This document shows positions 61,101 through 64,000 of a stretch of DNA of 64,000 bases, one piece after another. How positions within the stretch are numbered: the stretch's first letter is position 1; each line of letters opens with the position of its first letter. The stretch covers positions 40,486,019-40,550,018 of the forward strand of contig CM049306.1 in NCBI GenBank assembly GCA_026874595.1, read 5' to 3'. The notes under the pieces were generated by a model that made no database searches, had not been told where the DNA came from, and saw nothing but the letters and a program-made list of their open reading frames with translations. This DNA comes from Sipunculus nudus. Lineage: Eukaryota > Annelida > Sipuncula > Golfingiida > Sipunculidae. The position numbers and the translations under genes are program-made.

Positions 61101-62381
61101 TAGCTCCTGTGATATGTTGTTGATTCTACGTTTTCGCTTGGCCTCGGCTTGTTCCTCTGCCGTAATGACCGGAGTTGGCGGTGTACTGGTCGCCTGTGTA
61201 CAAAAAGAATGAATCGCCGTAATTTCACTGAAAGAGTGACCGGAGAGCAAAAAGGTCGGTCGTCGGGGATTCCATGCACTATTTGTCGATATGCGCAACA
61301 TGTGACGAAAAAAATATTTAAAAACTTCAGGAACTAATTTCGGAAGAAGCTTGTTTGCATAGTCCAGTCCTCTTTCATTAACCTAACTCTTGCACGTGTA
61401 TATTAAAAATAAATATGTACTAGCACGCTGTAATTGATGAGACCTTGCAAATGTTTTTTTTTATTTCAATATAAACATAATGGAATACGATTCTATGTTC
61501 AAGATGCGTAGCAAGGAATCACAGCTTCATAAACGACTGCTCTATGAAAGCTGTAGTTTGTTGCTCTACAGACATGTATCATAATAGCCTTGTAATGAAT
61601 CATTTTATGATCGCATCCCATATCTTCCCAAGGACGCATTGTCATCCACTGACTATACCCTTTATCATTTTAAAGGATTGCTCATTGAAAATAATGAACA
61701 TGGGCGAACTAATACACTGGGACACCATGACGCTTCCCGATCGGCCGATGTCATAGTCAAAACTGATGCCTGTGGGCGGATGGTGTGGCCAAAGTAGGCC
61801 TACTGATGCGATTGGCAGATGGTGTAAAATTTGGGCCGCTTTAACTCAAATTTCCAGGGCAAATATTGCTCACCCAAGTGCGCGGCGTGAAATAATAATT
61901 CAGTAATACTCACATCTTCTTGTGCGTCTGTGGGCGATAATGCATCACCAACTGCGTCTTCATATTCGCTCTCGTCGCTGCTTTCATCACTCAAGTCACT
62001 GAAGCAATCAAACCAAGCGTCCTCATCAGAGTCACTGTCGTCTGCTTCTGACTGGTTCCTTGTTTTCCCGCTAGGTTCTGGCTGGTCAGATACCTCAGAA
62101 TGCGAGGTCTCATCTGATTTATTATCTAGTCTTGAGTTTCGATCCGTATTGCTGTTGCTGTCGTCTGCTATGAGCGCAGCTGCCTCGTTCTGACTTGAAC
62201 ACGTGGTATCATTCCCTTCATCGCTGTTTAAAGTGGTTTGTTCATCAGAGTTCCCATTATCGTCCACCTTATCAACTTTGATGGACCGGCGGTTGGAGTC
62301 ACGTCGTCGGAATCCATCACAGCGGCGTAACTTAGAGTTTGATCTGGTTACTCTTTTCTCCTCTTCCTCTGAAGCTGCCAT
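47816..62381 (-). CDS. FGD: FGD-family RhoGEF (DH-PH-FYVE-PH), copy B, 16 coding exons
   Basis: Exons in transcript order: 62381-61914, 61193-61053, 59826-59699, 57801-57645, 56248-56161, 55654-55604, 55209-55151, 54551-54405, 54020-53934, 53452-53342, 52364-52281, 50902-50780, 50370-50251, 49403-49275, 48703-48558, 47885-47816. All junctions are GT..AG, phases match copy A and the total is 2109 bp, 702 residues plus TAG. DH, PH1, FYVE and PH2 are complete. Changes from copy A cluster in the acidic N-terminus and C-terminus, while exons 3, 5, 7, 8, 9 and 10 give the same protein. That pattern suggests both copies are, or recently were, under purifying selection. The copy is a paralog or an alternative haplotype. 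Confidence 0.93.
48101..48408. mobile_element. TTA-flanked MITE, copy B only
   Basis: TTA at 48101-48103 and 48406-48408 flanks inverted termini 'GGCCAAAAAAA' and 'TTTTTTTGGCC'. Copy A at about 27645-27655 lacks the insertion. A three-base TWA target with GGCC-type termini fits PIF/Harbinger-derived MITEs. That assignment is inferred, since no transposase is present. Confidence 0.7.
50251..50902 (-). CDS. FGD: FGD copy B, exons 12-13: FYVE zinc finger
   Basis: Exons 50902-50780 and 50370-50251. All eight cysteine ligands and RRRHHCRACG are kept. WxxD is replaced by RNSD as in copy A. Differences include a first-residue serine for glycine, APVMARN for APVLARN, and EKLYNGNQ for EKSHNGNQ. Confidence 0.92.
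51753..52071. repeat. Old dispersed repeat inserted in copy B
   Basis: Not present at the matching site in copy A (about 30808-30812). It contains 'ACCATAGTATCCCCGAC' and 'GGGGATACAATT', phrases also echoed at about 17212-17240 ('GCGGATACTATGGTTTCAGT'). Confidence 0.6.
52281..54551 (-). CDS. FGD: FGD copy B, exons 8-11: end of DH and first PH domain
   Basis: Exons 54551-54405, 54020-53934, 53452-53342 and 52364-52281. Protein is the same as copy A except VIRDRIG for VIREGIG at the start of exon 11. PH landmarks ERYIFLFTDMLLVC and EWIQ are retained. Confidence 0.92.
52386..52917. mobile_element. TA-flanked MITE, copy B only
   Basis: TA duplications at 52386-52387 and 52916-52917 enclose inverted termini 'TAGTCCGTTTCATCCCCACC' and 'GGTGGTGAAATGGACTA'. 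The empty site in copy A reads 'CAGCTACGTGTG' at about 31122-31133, with a single TA. The length is about 530 bp with no transposase frame. The TA target is typical of Tc1/mariner-type mobilisation. The superfamily is inferred only from target size. Confidence 0.8.
53220..53297. repeat. GC-rich minisatellite next to FGD exon 10, copy B
   Basis: Counterpart of 31437-31513, here more regular: 'GGGTGTCCTGGGCGTGCCCT' repeated three to four times. Confidence 0.8.
54712..55074. repeat. Microsatellite cluster plus extra copy of an intron repeat, copy B only
   Basis: A (CT)n run (about 54713-54754), TA/GATA repeats (about 54755-54822), then about 230 bp related to 58120-58350 and 36908-37150. These are absent from the matching intron of copy A (about 33475-33485). 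Confidence 0.7.
55118..55140. repeat. (AC)n microsatellite beside FGD copy B exon 7
   Basis: About eleven AC repeats ending ten bases before the exon 7 donor site. Copy A has only a short (GT)n about 35 bases further away. Confidence 0.85.
55151..61193 (-). CDS. FGD: FGD copy B, exons 2-7: DH (RhoGEF) domain
   Basis: Exons 61193-61053, 59826-59699, 57801-57645, 56248-56161, 55654-55604 and 55209-55151. CR1 ELLKTEQAYVDRLEIL, CR2 FLKLYTEYVKNFEKA and CR3 LEPIQRVPRYELLLKDY are intact. Differences from copy A are few: T to K in CR1, STEFLILTRDIQ for SSEFLILTRDML, EDAIDLED for EEAIDLKD. Confidence 0.93.
56389..56895 (-). mobile_element. TTAA-flanked MITE (AGGGRCATAATCAGG family), copy B only
   Basis: TTAA at 56389-56392 and 56892-56895. 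Termini are 'AGAGACCCAATCACC' and 'ATTATGTCCCT', so it is inserted in reverse relative to 32384-32871. The empty site in copy A is 'GACCATTAAATAAAGAAG' at about 34837-34854, with a single TTAA. No transposase frame is present. Confidence 0.85.
57180..57440 (-). repeat. Inverted relatives of the 278-bp array, in FGD B intron
   Basis: 'ATGACGCCACCAGTCTTGAG', 'TTGGCGCCACCTGTCAGG' and 'AAATTTCAGACCAATACATT' repeat phrases of the 16.9-18.2 kb array on the opposite strand. Shorter than the copy A counterpart. Confidence 0.55.
58051..58115. repeat. (TA)n microsatellite in FGD copy B intron
   Basis: About 32 TA repeats. Copy A has no such run at the matching place (about 36900). Confidence 0.9.
58444..58898 (+). 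mobile_element. MITE of the AGGGRCATAATCAGG family, right end missing
   Basis: Starts with TTAA at 58444-58447 and 'AGGGACATAATCAGG'. The body matches 37928-38445, but it stops after 'GGCAGGTACCAATTTATT', lacking about 80 terminal bases. The empty site in copy A is 'GTGGCTGTTAAATATATT' at about 37221. The missing end abuts the copy A-like tract at 58946. Confidence 0.75.
58946..59544. repeat. 599-bp tract nearly identical to copy A, extra in copy B
   Basis: Matches 36971-37569 with one visible mismatch, while copy B already has its own diverged version of the first half at about 58120-58447 and a trace of the tail at about 58899-58940. It therefore looks like an added copy of A-type sequence. 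Confidence 0.8.
60100..60625. repeat. Tandem array of about 143 bp in FGD B intron
   Basis: The phrase 'GAAGATCAAGG' or a variant starts at about 60107, 60250 and 60393, with a shorter fourth unit. Each includes 'TTCGAACTCCTCCGAGATTT' or similar and 'CTTCAAAAGTTATCGCGTT'. Only a partial unit survives in copy A (about 38447-38530). Non-coding. Confidence 0.75.
61914..62381 (-). CDS. FGD: FGD copy B, first coding exon: N-terminal low-complexity region
   Basis: 156 codons beginning MAASEEEEKRVTRSNSKLRR, with the same basic-then-acidic layout as copy A and one extra codon before the donor (AQED against AQD). The acceptor AG directly precedes the ATG. Several charge-altering substitutions distinguish it from copy A. 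Confidence 0.9.
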
Positions 62382-62716
62382 CTAGAAGCCTATAAATTAA
62401 AATTGACATAAACTCAATACAAGTCTAAATTATATGATATGACATATATAGGATACCATGGTGAGTCTGCTTAGTGAAATGCTTGGTCTAGGTTTAGCAC
62501 CAGACGTGCATACACACCCGCGAGTTATTTGATTGGTTTAATTGCCTTGTTCATTATTCATGAAACAGACCCTTAGAGCGGTTCCTGAATAATGTCTGCG
62601 AAGACGTAGCCAGTACAGACTTGATAAATGGAGATGATTTATCTTTATATAATCTTACACATATTTAACTATATTTTTACGTTATATATCATAGTAATTT
62701 ATTTAATATCTTTCAG

Positions 62717-62975
62717 GCTCAACCTCACGGGGTTGGATGGTAAAACACTGTATACATGTTCACTTTGCCACGAAATGCCAACTGACCAAACAAACCCCTT
62801 TTGTATAACAAAACCGAGGTTTATCATTGCAAGTATTAACACATTACGAAGCATAAATTCAGTGAGTGACTGTATACATGGTCACTTCTTTGTCACTGAC
62901 CAATCCACTATTACACGTAATCCACCTCTTGTAGAAATGAATGCCTCAGGCGTGATAGACCTAATTCTCTCGTGA
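62717..62975 (+). other. Exon-like open frame of unknown identity, antisense in FGD B intron 1
   Basis: After acceptor-like 'ATATCTTTCAG' the plus strand stays open for 86 codons to TGA: LNLTGLDGKTLYTCSLCHEM, then FCITKPRFIIASINTLRSIN and NPPLVEMNASGVIDLILS. It has a CxxC pair and unbiased composition unlike the surrounding AT-rich junk. I recognise no family and see no partner exons. The copy A counterpart is frameshifted, so it is likely a relic or non-coding. Confidence 0.3.
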
Positions 62976-63161
62976 CTGGTCGTAAGGCCATGCAGCGTAG
63001 CCTTGTAAATATGGGGGGAGGTACATAATTTGTATTGCGGCATGCCAATCTAAGATAAGAACAGGATAAGCGCGATTATCGGTTCTCGAAAAAAGTACGA
63101 ACTGATGTTACGCACGTACCGCCCCCATAAAACTAGGAAAAAAATATCAGCAGATACTTAC

Positions 63162-63228
63162 CTCGTTGATCCAGCTTTACAAAACGTTCAGTTATATCTC
63201 GGGGCCTAATGTATATATACATTGTTTG
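63162..63228 (-). promoter_or_regulatory. Candidate non-coding first exon and TATA-like element, FGD copy B
   Basis: Same as 41006-41072: 'GCTGGATCAACGAG' before a GTAAGT donor at 63161-63160, and TATATA at 63211-63220. Similarity to copy A ends at 63228, so everything further upstream is different DNA. Confidence 0.5.
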
Positions 63229-64000
63229 TTTAGCCGTTTCAACATGCAGACCATATAAATCCAATATTTCCAATTAGAACATGCGGCGGTAACAATGGAG
63301 CAGGTGTAATCAAATAAAACACAGCTCAAGGTAGAAAATAATAACATTAACTGAACTGTATATAAGACGACCGACCTGAATTAATTCACCACGCCCTCGG
63401 AGTACGGTCCTCGTTTACCATTGTAGCTGGCCCTGGCTGGTGTAAACAGTGTACACGGGGGTAACTCGTTGACGAGATCAGGTTCGAGCCAGCGGCGGGA
63501 GCATATCTTACTATATTATTTGTCCCTAACTAATAATGAGGGCACCAGCGTTCCGCGCTGTGCGTGGAAAGACTGATGAAAGTTTAAGGAGGGTTATCGG
63601 TCAAGTGGGATAACAGTGAATCTGCAGCCGAGTACACAAGAATATACTCTCAACTCAGTGTTCCACGGCACTCTCCTCACAAATTCGTCACTTGTATGTC
63701 GAGTGGTACACTACTGTCTCCGACATAGCTTTCTGTGTGGGTCAGTTATCCCGAGGGAAATGACTCAGATTGTTAATATGTTAACGTTATAACCTTCACA
63801 TACGCGCAGTGTGACGTCGACTAGGATTACTGTGGATTAGCTGTATATAATTTACCTGGTCATAGAGTGTGTCATAGAGTCCGGCGTATTAATTTGCCGG
63901 ACTGTTTAGCTTCAAGTATCCATAAAGGAGCCACGACGCACGCTGACAACACAAAGTCAATATATATGTACACGTGTATTGTGATATATATGTAATCTTC
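63229..64000. other. Unique DNA upstream of FGD gene B
   Basis: No supported gene. It is less AT-rich than most of the window and may hold the promoter region of gene B, or more of its 5' untranslated sequence. Confidence 0.4.

Larger units (their letters stand above)
45369..63228. repeat. Segmental duplication, copy B (about 17.9 kb)
   Basis: Collinear with 23648-41072. Insertions found only here are at 48101-48408 (TTA-flanked), about 51753-52071 (old repeat), 52386-52917 (TA-flanked), about 54712-55074 (microsatellite plus intron repeat), 56389-56895 (TTAA-flanked) and 58444-58898. All exons of the FGD-type gene are intact. Confidence 0.9.

Noticed and set aside
63470-63500. tRNA-like B-box 'GGTTCGAGCC'
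   Set aside because: No acceptor stem, A-box or anticodon arm could be placed around it.

Overview
This is eukaryotic nuclear DNA: AT-rich, intron-rich, full of microsatellites, homopolymer C/G runs, small inverted-repeat transposons and older dispersed repeats. The reconstructed genes are metazoan families (LLPH, THAP domain, FGD-type RhoGEF). The repeat character suggests a marine invertebrate, probably a mollusc such as a bivalve. That placement is an inference from texture and was not checked against a database.

Layout. 1-5.5 kb has no gene. It holds a 2 kb inverted-repeat element (1911-3872) nested in an older C-tract repeat. 5.55-6.29 kb is a two-exon THAP-domain gene on the minus strand with an internal TAG, so probably a pseudogene. 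9.14-11.03 kb is a complete LLPH gene on the plus strand (three coding exons, 117 aa). 11.9-23.6 kb is a repeat desert with AGGTCA-rich repeats, a 278-bp tandem array, an inverted repeat pair and a TTAA-flanked MITE. No gene is visible there.

23.65-41.07 kb and 45.37-63.23 kb are two head-to-tail copies of one segment of about 17.5 kb. Each carries a complete 16-coding-exon, minus-strand gene for an FGD-family Rho guanine nucleotide exchange factor (acidic N-terminus, DH, PH, FYVE, PH). All splice phases close in both copies, giving 716 aa (copy A, 27368-40200) and 702 aa (copy B, 47816-62381). Most of these exons are short, so the genes can only be seen by joining exons. The copies differ by substitutions, by a shifted stop codon and by several transposon insertions whose empty sites can be read in the other copy. 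The shared segment ends just upstream of a non-coding first exon with a TATA-like sequence, so the two copies have different upstream DNA. The duplication could be genuine or could be two haplotypes placed in series by the assembler.

Function. FGD proteins activate Rho-family GTPases at phosphoinositide membranes. LLPH is a small basic nucleolar protein. Nothing suggests these genes act together. The most informative content is the paired empty/filled transposon sites, a 599-bp tract of copy A sequence lying inside copy B beside B's own version, and the long palindromic element at the left end.
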